Positions 35,280-44,120 are shown, numbered from the stretch's first letter. The stretch is DNA of 64,000 nt from Mesobacillus subterraneus (GCF_023715485.1 NZ_JAMBOF010000001.1:62001-126000); one strand, 5' to 3'. Translations and numbers: made by a program. Notes: generated from the letters alone by a model not told the origin.

Positions 35280-35603
35280 TTAGATTTGGAATGATTCAGA
35301 TGTCTCAAGAAGTCGTTTGCGGTTCACACCCAAAACAGAAGCTTCGTTTGTAAGCAATTTAGTCAGCTGCTCCAATTGTGGTTCTACATCTGTGCCTTCC
35401 AAAATAATTTTTAAAGTTGTGTTTGGTTCAACTGTCAACAGGAAGGAAACAAGCTTGGAAAGAGATGTTGCCTCTACTGCTTTTTGGCGGCTGTATAAAT
35501 AGGTAGTGCCATTTAATTTTTTTGCTGCCTGATAAATCTCAAGCATTTTTTTCATTGTAAACCTTTTTTGTACCATAACATTTGAAGACATGATTTCTTT
35601 CAT
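35280..35603 (-). CDS. HPr-like protein lacking the phosphorylatable histidine
   Basis: Soluble protein of 107 residues. Residues 10-90 (QAAKKLNGTTYLYSRQKAVEATSLSKLVSFLLTV...) can be aligned with the HPr fold. The helix that should carry His15 (GIHARP in HPr) reads MKKMLEIY, so it cannot serve as a phosphocarrier; a Ser in ATSLSKL falls near the Ser46 position used by HPr and Crh to bind CcpA. AAAGGAG precedes ATG 35603. A regulatory Crh-like role is only an inference. Confidence 0.65.
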   Translation of the reverse strand: MKEIMSSNVMVQKRFTMKKMLEIYQAAKKLNGTTYLYSRQKAVEATSLSKLVSFLLTVEPNTTLKIILEGTDVEPQLEQLTKLLTNEASVLGVNRKRLLETSESFQI

Positions 35604-35808
35604 ATATAAATCTCCTTTTGGATGCGTTATTTATTTTTATTAGGTTAATAGAATATTACCCCGTTAAACTGATATGGAAACCTATTAATAGCAGATTGGG
35701 CTAAGTTGGCAGCTAGCTTGAAAATTAGGAGAAGTGATTTGCAGAATATCCCTTATGTATTATGATGGAAAACACATAGAATTTATTTGTTTGAGAGGTG
35801 TGACAGGA

Positions 35809-36984
35809 ATGCTGACCCTTATAAAAAATGGCGAAGTTTTAGCGCCGGAATACTTAGGCAAGAAGGATGTATTAATCCTTAATAATAAAATAGGTTTCAT
35901 TGATGATGAAATAAAGGTTCCTGAACAATTCGTGGAAATGAAGGTGATCGATGCGAGCGGCATGTATGTAGTGCCAGGGTTCATCGATTCACATGTACAT
36001 ATTATGGGTGGAGGTGGAGAAGGCAGCTACAAGACGAGGACGCCTGAACTTCAGCTGACCGATGCTACGCTTGCTGGAATCACCACACTTGTAGGCGTCA
36101 TCGGCACGGACGGAACAACACGGACGATGCCAAGCCTGATTGCAAAAGCCCGTGCCCTTGAAGAAGAGGGTATTACATGTTACGTCCACACTGGATCCTA
36201 TCAAGTCCCCGTCAAGACGCTGACGGGCAAAATAGAGGATGACTTAATCTTAATCGATAAAATTATCGGAGTTGGGGAGATCGCGATTGCTGACCATCGC
36301 TCTTCACAGCCAACTTATGAGGAAATGGCAAAGATCGCATCTGCGGCCAGGGTTGGCGGAATGCTGTCGGGAAAAGCAGGTGTCGTCAATGTCCATGTAG
36401 GTGACAGCTATGACCATCTTAAGGTAATCGAGGAGGTCGTCGAAAAGACGGACATTCCAATACGGCAATTTCATCCAACCCATATTAACCGCAACCCGCA
36501 CTTATTCGAAAAAGGGATTGAATATGCTAAAAAGGGCGGCTATGTAGACTTTACAACGAGCTCGATACCGAAATTTTTAGAAGAAGGAGAAGTGAAATGC
36601 AGCCTTGGGTTGAGAAAAATGCTTGACCAGGGAGTCGATATCTCACAAATTACCTTTACTTCTGACGGCCAGGCAAGTCTCCCTGACTTTAATAATGAAG
36701 GAGAATTAATCGGGCTTAAAATAGGAAAAGTGTCATCGCTTTTTAAGGAAGTTCGAGACGCCATCCAGCAAGAAGGCGTCTCTATTAGCAAAGCTTTAAG
36801 AGTCATCACCCAAAATCCTGCGGCAATACTTAAGCTCCATCAAAAAGGAAGAATAGAGGCGGGGAAGGATGCCGATCTTGTTTTGCTTAATAAAGACGAT
36901 TTAACGATCAAAACAGTGATCGCTCTGGGAAAGCTCATGGTCGAGGACGGGGTTGCTGTAGTGAAAGGGACTTTTGAAGATTAA
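35809..36984 (+). CDS. iadA: isoaspartyl dipeptidase
   Basis: Amidohydrolase-superfamily metallopeptidase of 391 residues (E. coli IadA has 390) that cleaves beta-aspartyl dipeptides from damaged or degraded protein. Visible motifs: IDSHVHIMGGGGEGS (HxH metal ligands plus Gly-rich loop), TLVGVIGTDGTTR, GEIAIADHRSSQP, QFHPTHINR and FTSDGQASLPDF. ATG 35809 with AGGTGTGACAGGA upstream is preferred; the in-frame reading from 35734 adds residues with no match. Confidence 0.92.
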   Translation: MLTLIKNGEVLAPEYLGKKDVLILNNKIGFIDDEIKVPEQFVEMKVIDASGMYVVPGFIDSHVHIMGGGGEGSYKTRTPELQLTDATLAGITTLVGVIGTDGTTRTMPSLIAKARALEEEGITCYVHTGSYQVPVKTLTGKIEDDLILIDKIIGVGEIAIADHRSSQPTYEEMAKIASAARVGGMLSGKAGVVNVHVGDSYDHLKVIEEVVEKTDIPIRQFHPTHINRNPHLFEKGIEYAKKGGYVDFTTSSIPKFLEEGEVKCSLGLRKMLDQGVDISQITFTSDGQASLPDFNNEGELIGLKIGKVSSLFKEVRDAIQQEGVSISKALRVITQNPAAILKLHQKGRIEAGKDADLVLLNKDDLTIKTVIALGKLMVEDGVAVVKGTFED

Positions 36985-37109
36985 GATAAGTCCAGAGGGA
37001 AAAATCACTCCGTCTCAGGGTGGAGAATAAAACGGTCAGGAGATGCTTATTTTTTCCAGGAAATCTCTTTATTCTTGAGATAACAAATGAGTAACAAGGG
37101 GTATATAAA

Positions 37110-38390
37110 ATGAAAAAATTCGCAGAGATTTTCCGGAACCGGAGTTTCACTAAATTATTCTTGGCCAATTTCACCTCCCAAATGGGAAGTACAATCGGAT
37201 TGACCGCATTCATGTTTTACCTCCTTGACCGTTTCAGCTCCCAGCCAGTATACGCAACGATTACGGAGTTGATGTACTCACTTCCCATGCTTGCGGTATT
37301 TTTCCTGATCGGTGTATTTGCTGACCGATTGGACCGTCAAAAAATTGCTGTTTATTGTGATTGGATCAGCGCGGGTTTATCGATCATGCTGATTGCGGCG
37401 ATTTATATTGGCTGGATGCCGTTTGTGTTTGGCACCCTTTTCCTAAGGAGCGCGATCCAAAAATTCTTCTTTCCAGCGGAGCACGGGATGGTCCAGGGAA
37501 TTCTGAAAAAGGATGATTACACAACTGCCGCCGGCTTGAACCAGCTGGTGATGAGCCTGTTCATGCTGTTCGGAAACGGGCTAGGCGTTCTGGCTTATTG
37601 GTCAATCGGAATATACGGGGCGATTGTAGTGGACACCATATCGTTCATTATTAGCGCGCTGCTGATTCAAACAACAAATGTTCCGAAGGAAGCCCGCCTG
37701 CCAAACGGGCCGCATGAACTGAATGACTTAAATATCAGGATGGTATTAAAGGATTTCAAAAAGGGCTTTAGCTATGTACTCAGCAGCAAATTGTTATTTA
37801 CTTTGATTATCGGATTTTTCCTATTTGGGATCGTCAATGGCGGTTTCTCTGTTATGCCGATTTTCATCCTGAAATATAAACTTGCCCCCGATACGTATGA
37901 GGAATATTCAATTGTCATCGGCTTCGTATTTGGCATTGGCGTGTTGATCGGCAGCTTCATAGCCTCACTGCTGGCGCAAAAAATGAAGCTCTATCATTTG
38001 ATTTCGATAGGACTGATTATCGCCGGCAGCTTCACAGCCCTGGCTTCACTGCCAAACAATATTATTATCTTTCTTGCGCTCTTGTTTGTTTCAGCGCTTG
38101 CACTGCCACTCATTAATGTAGGCATCGGCGGCTGGCTGCCAAGCATCATTGACCCGAAAATGATGGGCAGGGTACAGGGATTGATCAGCCCGCTTAATAT
38201 GCTGTCGCATACGTTGACGCTTGTTTTTATCGCGTACAGCTTCCCAGCAATTCTTTCGATAGAAATGCTGTATTGGATCGTTGGCGGCTGCCTGGCGATA
38301 GTGGGCGTGTTTTATATGATTGTTTTGCCTAAGCTTGCCGAGGAAAACGAAATCGCAGTTGAAGAGTCTGCAGTTGAGCAAGGAATTTAA
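37110..38390 (+). CDS. MFS transporter, DHA3-type exporter
   Basis: Twelve-helix major facilitator protein of 426 residues. The first 30 residues FRNRSFTKLFLANFTSQMGS are typical of the macrolide-efflux-like DHA3 group, and the loop 2-3 motif is GVFADRLDRQKIAVY. Substrate unknown. Ribosome site AAGGGG. It is monocistronic with a terminator. Confidence 0.85.
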   Translation: MKKFAEIFRNRSFTKLFLANFTSQMGSTIGLTAFMFYLLDRFSSQPVYATITELMYSLPMLAVFFLIGVFADRLDRQKIAVYCDWISAGLSIMLIAAIYIGWMPFVFGTLFLRSAIQKFFFPAEHGMVQGILKKDDYTTAAGLNQLVMSLFMLFGNGLGVLAYWSIGIYGAIVVDTISFIISALLIQTTNVPKEARLPNGPHELNDLNIRMVLKDFKKGFSYVLSSKLLFTLIIGFFLFGIVNGGFSVMPIFILKYKLAPDTYEEYSIVIGFVFGIGVLIGSFIASLLAQKMKLYHLISIGLIIAGSFTALASLPNNIIIFLALLFVSALALPLINVGIGGWLPSIIDPKMMGRVQGLISPLNMLSHTLTLVFIAYSFPAILSIEMLYWIVGGCLAIVGVFYMIVLPKLAEENEIAVEESAVEQGI

Positions 38391-38391
38391 C

Positions 38392-38424
38392 AGGAAGTCC
38401 ACTTTATGGACTTTCTTTTTTTGA
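38392..38424 (+). terminator. MFS gene terminator
   Basis: Stem AAGTCCA / TGGACTT with a 5-base loop and T7. Confidence 0.75.
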
Positions 38425-38431
38425 AAATTTT

Positions 38432-38456
38432 TGAACGATTCTATACTTCAGCCGTC
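38432..38456 (+). promoter_or_regulatory. Sigma-Y-type autoregulatory promoter
   Basis: TGAACG (38432-38437), 15 bases, CGTC (38453-38456) agrees with the known B. subtilis SigY consensus, 65 bp before sigY. Confidence 0.7.
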
Positions 38457-38520
38457 TTATTAATAAATAATCAAATAGAGAGAGAATTTCGGGGTGGCGG
38501 GGAAAGCGAGGCATGCTTTT

Positions 38521-39072
38521 ATGGATGAAAAAGAGTTAATTAGTAGCGCTAAAAAAGGTGACCATCGGTCGTTTGCTGTTCTTTTTCGGGATCATTACCC
38601 CCTGCTGGTAAAATACCTGATGAAAGTAACATTGAATCCTGATACCGCAGAAGAATTAGCACAAGCAACGATGGCCAAATGCGTAGAAAAAATTCATTTG
38701 TTCAATGGGAATTCCAAATTTTCATCGTGGCTGATCAGTGTAGCTACAAATTTGTATATTGACCATCACCGGAAGAAAAAGCGGGAACGAGAGTGGAATG
38801 AAGGGGAAGCTGCGTCACGCAAGCTGCAATGGCATGTGGAGTCTAGAAATGAAGAATGGACAGACGCACTTGCAGCCCTGTCAAAGCTGACCGAGGAAAT
38901 GCGTATTCCCTTGATCCTGAAACATTATTATGGCTATTCCTATGATGAAATTGGAGAAATCCTGAATATCGCTACGGGTACGGCAAAGTCTAGAGTCCAT
39001 CATGGACTTTTAGCAGTAAGAAAGGAGCTGAAAGTAGATGAAAAATCAAAAAGGGGTCTCGCCAGCACATGA
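38521..39072 (+). CDS. sigY: ECF sigma factor SigY
   Basis: RNA polymerase sigma factor of 183 residues. Region 2 (FAVLFRDHYPLLVKYLMKVT ... SWLISVATNLYIDHHRKKKRE) and region 4 (LTEEMRIPLILKHYYGYSYDEIGEILNIATGTAKSRVHHGL) are clear. ATG 38521 matches the SigY N-terminus (DEKELISSAKKGDH); a GTG at 38494 is less likely. Followed by yxlC and yxlD in overlapping order, as in the B. subtilis sigY operon, and preceded by a SigY-like promoter. Response is to nitrogen starvation or toxins in other species; not known here. Confidence 0.88.
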   Translation: MDEKELISSAKKGDHRSFAVLFRDHYPLLVKYLMKVTLNPDTAEELAQATMAKCVEKIHLFNGNSKFSSWLISVATNLYIDHHRKKKREREWNEGEAASRKLQWHVESRNEEWTDALAALSKLTEEMRIPLILKHYYGYSYDEIGEILNIATGTAKSRVHHGLLAVRKELKVDEKSKRGLAST

Positions 39073-39385
39073 ACAATTGGACAAAGATTTTCTTGAAACT
39101 ATCAGCGCAATCAATAATGGACTGGAAAAACTGGATTCTATAGATGCGTACACACCCGATGTAAAATGGTTTGAACAAATGGTGCTCAATCAACAGGAGA
39201 TTCAAAAAAAGAAATACAGAAGGGAATTCGGATGGTTCTTCTTAAGCGCTCTGTTGATCCTGAGTGCAGTATTGTTCACTCTGTTGGAGCTTCCTCAGAT
39301 TTTCTTTATTCTCCAGGCTGCCGCAGTTGCAGTGACAGTGTTCTTCAGCTATAAAGGAGTGCAAAAGCAGGTGGATGGCCGATGA
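39038..39385 (+). CDS. yxlC: YxlC-like anti-sigma-Y component
   Basis: Membrane protein of 115 residues, with a cytosolic N-terminal half (residues 1-65) and two helices (about 66-86 and 90-108). It overlaps sigY by 35 bp and yxlD by 4 bp. In B. subtilis YxlC and YxlD together hold SigY inactive at the membrane. Assignment rests on operon position, size and topology. AAAGGAG precedes the start inside sigY. Confidence 0.8.
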   Translation: MKNQKGVSPAHEQLDKDFLETISAINNGLEKLDSIDAYTPDVKWFEQMVLNQQEIQKKKYRREFGWFFLSALLILSAVLFTLLELPQIFFILQAAAVAVTVFFSYKGVQKQVDGR

Positions 39386-39579
39386 ATGGAGAACTGACAC
39401 CTGCAATGCTGGCTTTAATTGCCTTAATCCTTTTGTCACAAAGCATTTTTCTATTCACAAATGCACGGAAGCATGGACATAATTATTGGCTATGGGGAAT
39501 TCTCGGATTGATTCAGGCTCCAATGCCGCTGCTTTTTTATTTACTTTTTGTCCGGAAAATATGGCAGAGAAAAATTTGA
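39382..39579 (+). CDS. yxlD: YxlD-like anti-sigma-Y component
   Basis: Small membrane protein, 65 residues, two helices (about 5-24 and 34-58) with NYWLWGILGLIQAPMPLLFY, the phospholipase-D N-terminal-like fold of YxlD. ATGA overlap with yxlC. No yxlE/F/G genes follow; instead the bmr leader and transporter come next, without a visible terminator between. Confidence 0.8.
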   Translation: MNGELTPAMLALIALILLSQSIFLFTNARKHGHNYWLWGILGLIQAPMPLLFYLLFVRKIWQRKI

Positions 39580-39618
39580 TGATGTTTAAAAATGATGAAT
39601 TTTTTAGAAAAATTAGAA

Positions 39619-39648
39619 TTGACATTATGGCAGTTAAGGTGATAACCT
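39619..39648 (+). promoter_or_regulatory. Sigma-A promoter with overlapping dyad, bmr leader
   Basis: TTGACA (39619-39624), 18 bases, TAACCT (39643-39648). A perfect inverted repeat TAAGGT-GATA-ACCTTA (39635-39650) covers the -10, a likely repressor site. Confidence 0.55.
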
Positions 39649-39693
39649 TACAAAAGGGAATGGAAAAATAAGCTAAAAAGGAGGGTTACGAAC

Positions 39694-39762
39694 ATGAACA
39701 TTGTGAAAATCGCAAGATACGCACAACTTAATAACCGTAACCTGTCCTTTTACTATAACTGA
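39694..39762 (+). CDS. BmrB-like leader peptide, 22 residues
   Basis: Reads MNIVKIARYAQLNNRNLSFY then YN and stop. A strong AAAAAGGAGGG site precedes it. It lies before a pair of terminator-like hairpins and the bmrCD transporter, the position of B. subtilis BmrB (YheJ), whose translation controls attenuation. Length is shorter than BmrB (about 54), so homology is not proven. Confidence 0.65.
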   Translation: MNIVKIARYAQLNNRNLSFYYN

Positions 39763-39792
39763 GTAATTTTAAAAAATTTTGCTCTGTTGATT

Positions 39793-39886
39793 AAAGGCAT
39801 GGGTTGCGTATTCACGTGACGTGTGCCTTTTTCTGTCTTTATCGTTTGAATCAAGACATATCGCATGCCGCGGTATGTTTTTTTTC
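39793..39886 (+). promoter_or_regulatory. Tandem attenuator hairpins with antiterminator pairing
   Basis: Terminator 1: AAAGGCA (39793) / TGCCTTT (39824-39830) then TTCTG. Terminator 2: ACATATCGC (39856) / GCGGTATGT (39870-39878) then T7. GGCATG (39796-39801) can instead pair with CATGCC (39864-39869), which would break both. Confidence 0.65.
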
Positions 39887-39949
39887 GTCTTCAGAACGAA
39901 ACAGCTGAAAATCTATTCCATTCACAATTAATTCTAAGGAGGAAACGAG

Positions 39950-40006
39950 ATGGTCAATGCAATTGTTAAGAAAGTAGTAATAAAGGATAATCTGGAAAGC
40001 GGCTAG
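39950..40006 (+). CDS. Second leader ORF, 18 residues
   Basis: Reads MVNAIVKKVVIKDNLESG, preceded by AAGGAGGAAACGAG. It lies between the attenuator and bmrC. It could be a second control peptide or a coupling ORF; no homologue recalled. Confidence 0.5.
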   Translation: MVNAIVKKVVIKDNLESG

Positions 40007-40038
40007 TCAGATTTACAACAGAGAGAGGAGTGATTTGG

Positions 40039-41796
40039 ATGTTATCAGTTTTATCAAAGTTAAGCTGGTTTTTTAAAGAAAATTGGAAGCGATACAGCCT
40101 TGCGGTCGGCCTGCTGATAATTGCAGGCGTACTGGATGTGCTGCCGCCGAAAATCGTTGGGATGGCAATTGACTCGATGCAGATCGGTTCGATGACGCAA
40201 ACTGTGATTTTAAAGTATGTAGGCAGCCTTTTGCTCGTTACGGTTGTCTCCTATTTCATCACATATATATGGATGTACCAGTTATTTGGCGGAGCATTCC
40301 TGATTGAACGGAAGCTCAGGACCCGCTTTATGAAGCATTTGTTAAAAATGACCCCGACATTTTTTGAGAAAAACCGGACGGGGGACTTGATGGCCAGGGC
40401 GACGAACGATTTAAAGGCGATTTCGGTTACTGCTGGTTTTGGAGTTCTGACCTTAGTAGATTCCAGTATTTTCATGCTGACGATTTTATTCACAATGGGC
40501 TTTTTCATCAGTTGGGAGCTTACGCTTGTTTCTATTATTCCACTGCCGATCATGGCGGTGCTGATCAATATATATGGAAAGAGGATTCACTCCAAATTTA
40601 CGGCTGCGCAGGATGCGTTCGGCGAATTGAATGACAGGGTGCTCGAATCGGTTTCAGGAGTACGTGTCATCCGGGCTTATGTTCAGGAAAAAGCGGATGA
40701 GGGACAATTCCATGAGCTTACTGAGGATGTATATAAGAAAAATATCGAAGTAGCAAAAATTGATTCATTGTTTGAACCGACGATTAAGATCCTTGTTGGG
40801 TTAAGCTATCTTATCGGTTTGGGATATGGTGCTTACTTGGTGTTCCAGCAGAAGCTGACGCTGGGGGAACTGGTCAGCTTTAACGTGTATCTTGGGATGC
40901 TGATTTGGCCGATGTTCGCGATTGGCGAGTTGATCAATGTCATGCAGCGTGGCAATGCGTCGCTTGACCGCCTGAATGAAACATTATCTTATAAAGAGGA
41001 TGTTGCCGATCCCGAAAAACCGGTAGAAGGAAATGAACCTGAGCATGTGCAGATGTCCGAGTTAACGTTCAAGTATCCAACGTCCAATGTTAACAATCTG
41101 GAGAATATTAAGCTGCACTTAAATCGCGGTGAAACGCTGGGGGTTGTCGGCAAGACGGGAAGCGGCAAGACGACATTGATCAAACAGCTGCTCAGAGAAT
41201 ATCCTGAGGGCAGCGGGAACTTGCTTGTATCAGGTGTACCGATCCAGGAGCACAGCCTGAGACAAACCCGGAATTGGATGGGGTATGTCCCCCAGGAAAA
41301 TATCCTTTTCTCCCGGTCGGTCAAGGAGAATATCTTGTTCGGGAACCCAGTGGCTTCGGAAAAAGAATTGCAGGAAATCATTGACCTTGCGGCTTTTCGC
41401 AAGGATTTGGAGATGCTTCCTGAAGGTCTTGAAACACTTGTCGGCGAAAAAGGCGTTGCACTTTCAGGTGGGCAAAAGCAGCGTATTTCCATTGCGCGCG
41501 CTTTGATTAAGGATCCGGAAATTTTAATCCTTGATGACTCGCTTTCGGCCGTCGATGCTAAAACAGAGAAAAAAATCATAGATAATATCCGCAGGGAGCG
41601 GAATGCGAAAACAACAATTATCACAACTCACAGGATGTCTGCAGTTGAGCATGCTGACCATATTGTCGTCCTTGAAGACGGGAAAATCATCGAGGAAGGC
41701 ACCCATGAACAATTGATGGCTTTGCAAGGCTGGTATAGCGAGCAATATATCAAACAGCAGGCAGAAACAGTCGAAGAGGAGGTGCACTCCATATGA
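40039..41796 (+). CDS. bmrC: heterodimeric multidrug ABC transporter subunit BmrC
   Basis: ABC half-exporter of 585 residues, the B. subtilis BmrC (YheI) length; works with BmrD to expel drugs. Six membrane helices (residues 15-310) precede an ATPase domain with GKTGSGKTTL, canonical LSGGQKQR signature and Walker B ILILDDSLSAVD. The catalytic Glu after Walker B is Asp, the degenerate-site feature of BmrC-type partners. ATG 40039 follows AGAGGAG; GTG 40030 overlaps that site. The stop overlaps bmrD by ATGA. Confidence 0.92.
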   Translation: MLSVLSKLSWFFKENWKRYSLAVGLLIIAGVLDVLPPKIVGMAIDSMQIGSMTQTVILKYVGSLLLVTVVSYFITYIWMYQLFGGAFLIERKLRTRFMKHLLKMTPTFFEKNRTGDLMARATNDLKAISVTAGFGVLTLVDSSIFMLTILFTMGFFISWELTLVSIIPLPIMAVLINIYGKRIHSKFTAAQDAFGELNDRVLESVSGVRVIRAYVQEKADEGQFHELTEDVYKKNIEVAKIDSLFEPTIKILVGLSYLIGLGYGAYLVFQQKLTLGELVSFNVYLGMLIWPMFAIGELINVMQRGNASLDRLNETLSYKEDVADPEKPVEGNEPEHVQMSELTFKYPTSNVNNLENIKLHLNRGETLGVVGKTGSGKTTLIKQLLREYPEGSGNLLVSGVPIQEHSLRQTRNWMGYVPQENILFSRSVKENILFGNPVASEKELQEIIDLAAFRKDLEMLPEGLETLVGEKGVALSGGQKQRISIARALIKDPEILILDDSLSAVDAKTEKKIIDNIRRERNAKTTIITTHRMSAVEHADHIVVLEDGKIIEEGTHEQLMALQGWYSEQYIKQQAETVEEEVHSI

Positions 41797-43796
41797 GTAC
41801 AGGAAAAAGATTGTTTCGATATGCTTTAAATTATAAAAGAATAATCATCATCGCCCTCGCAATGCTGACGGTTGCCGTCGTCGCGGATCTGGCAGGGCCG
41901 TTCATCGCAAAAAAACTGATCGATGACCATATTCTTGGGATCGAATCAGAATGGCATAAAACCGAAAAGAGTTCGGGGGCGGTTGAATATAGCGGCAGCT
42001 TTTACACTAAAGCTGGCGAGCAAACAACTGGTGATACAGCCCGGATTCTACAGGTAGGCCGGAATTTTGTCTTCGTGGATAACGCGATTGAGTTCGATGG
42101 AAACCGCAGCTTTGAGGATGGGCTATTAACCATCAGTAAAGGTTCTAAGGCCGCGCAATATGAAGCGGAAATCCTATCAGGAGATGAGTTGCTGAATTTC
42201 TACAAGCCGGAAATTCCTAAAATCATTGACCTGCTGGCATTTTACTTTGGCTTGCTGATCGTTGCGTCCATCTTCCAGTATGGACAGCGGTTTTTTCTGC
42301 AAAAGTCAGCTAACCGGATCATCCAGAAGCTTCGTGAGGATGTGTTCAGGCAAATCCAGCGGCTTCCGATCCAGTATTTTGATAATCTACCTGCTGGAAA
42401 GGTCGTTGCGAGGATTACGAATGATACCGAGGCAATACGTGAATTGTACGTAACCGTCCTGTCCACGTTCTTCACGAGTTTTATCTATATCACCGGGATT
42501 TACATCGCTTTGTTTATTTTGAATGCAAAGCTTGCGGCAATCTGTTTGCTGCTGCTGCCAATTCTTTTCGTATGGGCGAAACTTTATCGCAAATATGCTT
42601 CAAAGTACAATCATGTCATTCGTTCACGTGTAAGTGATATAAATGGAATAATTAATGAATCAATCCAGGGCATGAGCATCATCCAGGCATTCAGCCGGGA
42701 AAAGGAAACGCACCAGGAGTTCGAAACGCTTAACAAAGAGCACTACACCTTTCAAAATAAATTGCTGAACCTAAATTCATCAACATCTCATAACTTGGTA
42801 CAGGTGTTAAGGAACCTTGTCTTTGTTGCTTTCATATGGTATTTCGGGGGAGAGGCCCTGCAGCCTGGTTCGGTCATCTCGCTAGGTGTGCTATATGCAT
42901 TTGTTGATTATATTAACCGTTTATTCAATCCTGTACAGGGAATCGTCAACCAGCTGGCAAACCTCGAACAGGCGCTTGTTGCCGGTGAAAGAGTGTTTAA
43001 GCTGATGGATGAGGATGGAATAGATGTCAGTGAAAAAGAAATTTCGCGCTATAAAGGAAATGTTGTCTTTGACCATGTTTCCTTCGGTTATAAGGAAGGA
43101 GAGTATGTCCTTAAGGACCTTTGTTTTGAAGCAAAGCAGGGTGAGACAGTAGCATTGGTCGGCCATACAGGCTCCGGAAAAAGCTCAATCATGAACCTGC
43201 TGTTCAGGTTTTATGATCCACAGAAAGGCAAAATTATCATTGATGGTATGAACATTGCGGAAATCCCGAGACAAACGCTTCGTAAGCATATGGGGATAGT
43301 TCTCCAGGACCCGTTCTTGTTCACAGGTACCATCGCTTCCAACGTCAGTCTGGATAATCCTGATATTACAAGAGAGACAGTTGAGAAAGCTCTTGCCAGT
43401 GTTGGGGCGGACCGAGTGTTGAAGAATCTTGAAAAAGGCTTCGATGAGCCGGTTATTGAGAAGGGCAGCACTTTATCAAGCGGTCAACGCCAGCTGATTT
43501 CGTTTGCTAGAGCATTAGCATTCGATCCGGCCATCCTGATCCTTGATGAGGCGACTTCAAGCATCGATACCGAAACAGAAACAATCATCCAGGAAGCGAT
43601 GGATGTCCTTAAAGAAGGGAGAACAACCTTTATCATTGCCCACAGGCTGTCGACCATCCGCAATGCCGACCAAATCCTTGTCCTCGACCGCGGACGGATT
43701 GTGGAAAAAGGAAATCACGAAGAATTGATGGAGTTAAAAGGAAAGTACTTTCAAATGTATCAGCTTCAGCTTGGCAACAAGGTTAAAGCTGGTTAA
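41793..43796 (+). CDS. bmrD: heterodimeric multidrug ABC transporter subunit BmrD
   Basis: ABC half-exporter of 667 residues (BmrD/YheH about 673). An insertion of about 95 residues after TM1 (residues 45-140) is the extracellular domain special to BmrD. The ATPase domain has GHTGSGKSS, an intact catalytic Glu (ILILDEATSSID), and a changed signature LSSGQRQL in place of LSGGQ. Together with BmrC this gives one active and one degenerate ATP site. Translationally coupled to bmrC. Confidence 0.93.
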   Translation: MSTGKRLFRYALNYKRIIIIALAMLTVAVVADLAGPFIAKKLIDDHILGIESEWHKTEKSSGAVEYSGSFYTKAGEQTTGDTARILQVGRNFVFVDNAIEFDGNRSFEDGLLTISKGSKAAQYEAEILSGDELLNFYKPEIPKIIDLLAFYFGLLIVASIFQYGQRFFLQKSANRIIQKLREDVFRQIQRLPIQYFDNLPAGKVVARITNDTEAIRELYVTVLSTFFTSFIYITGIYIALFILNAKLAAICLLLLPILFVWAKLYRKYASKYNHVIRSRVSDINGIINESIQGMSIIQAFSREKETHQEFETLNKEHYTFQNKLLNLNSSTSHNLVQVLRNLVFVAFIWYFGGEALQPGSVISLGVLYAFVDYINRLFNPVQGIVNQLANLEQALVAGERVFKLMDEDGIDVSEKEISRYKGNVVFDHVSFGYKEGEYVLKDLCFEAKQGETVALVGHTGSGKSSIMNLLFRFYDPQKGKIIIDGMNIAEIPRQTLRKHMGIVLQDPFLFTGTIASNVSLDNPDITRETVEKALASVGADRVLKNLEKGFDEPVIEKGSTLSSGQRQLISFARALAFDPAILILDEATSSIDTETETIIQEAMDVLKEGRTTFIIAHRLSTIRNADQILVLDRGRIVEKGNHEELMELKGKYFQMYQLQLGNKVKAG

Positions 43797-43801
43797 AATG
43801 A

Positions 43802-43832
43802 TAGCCGCACCCTTTGGTGCGGCTATTTAGTT
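43802..43832 (+). terminator. bmrCD terminator
   Basis: Stem ATAGCCGCACC / GGTGCGGCTAT, 11 bp, short T tail. Confidence 0.88.
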
Positions 43833-43979
43833 TACATAAATAGGCAGAATTAATTGCCTATGATAAAGCTCACCTAGATTAATCTTTTTGTCACAGAATG
43901 TTACGAATTCCTCCCATTTGTTCCTGGCTTCTTGTGTTATTTTAAAAATAATTGAACGATAAAATCAGGAGGTTTTACG

Positions 43980-44063
43980 ATGGCGGAGTTAACAGTAACA
44001 TTGAGCATCGCGAGCATCATGATTCTGGGATATTATATTGGTTATGCAATTTATAAGGCATAA
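43980..44063 (+). CDS. Small membrane peptide, 27 residues
   Basis: Reads MAELTVTLSIASIMILGYYI then GYAIYKA. One membrane helix; CAGGAGG precedes it by 7 bases, and a strong terminator follows 20 bp later, so it is an independent gene. No family recalled. Confidence 0.6.
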   Translation: MAELTVTLSIASIMILGYYIGYAIYKA

Positions 44064-44081
44064 CCAGCAATACCATAATGA

Positions 44082-44120
44082 AAAGCGGAAGCGGTTTTAA
44101 TGACTGCTTCCGCTTTTTTT
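44082..44120 (+). terminator. Terminator after the small membrane peptide
   Basis: Stem AAAGCGGAAGC / GCTTCCGCTTT with a 12-base loop and T7. Confidence 0.88.
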
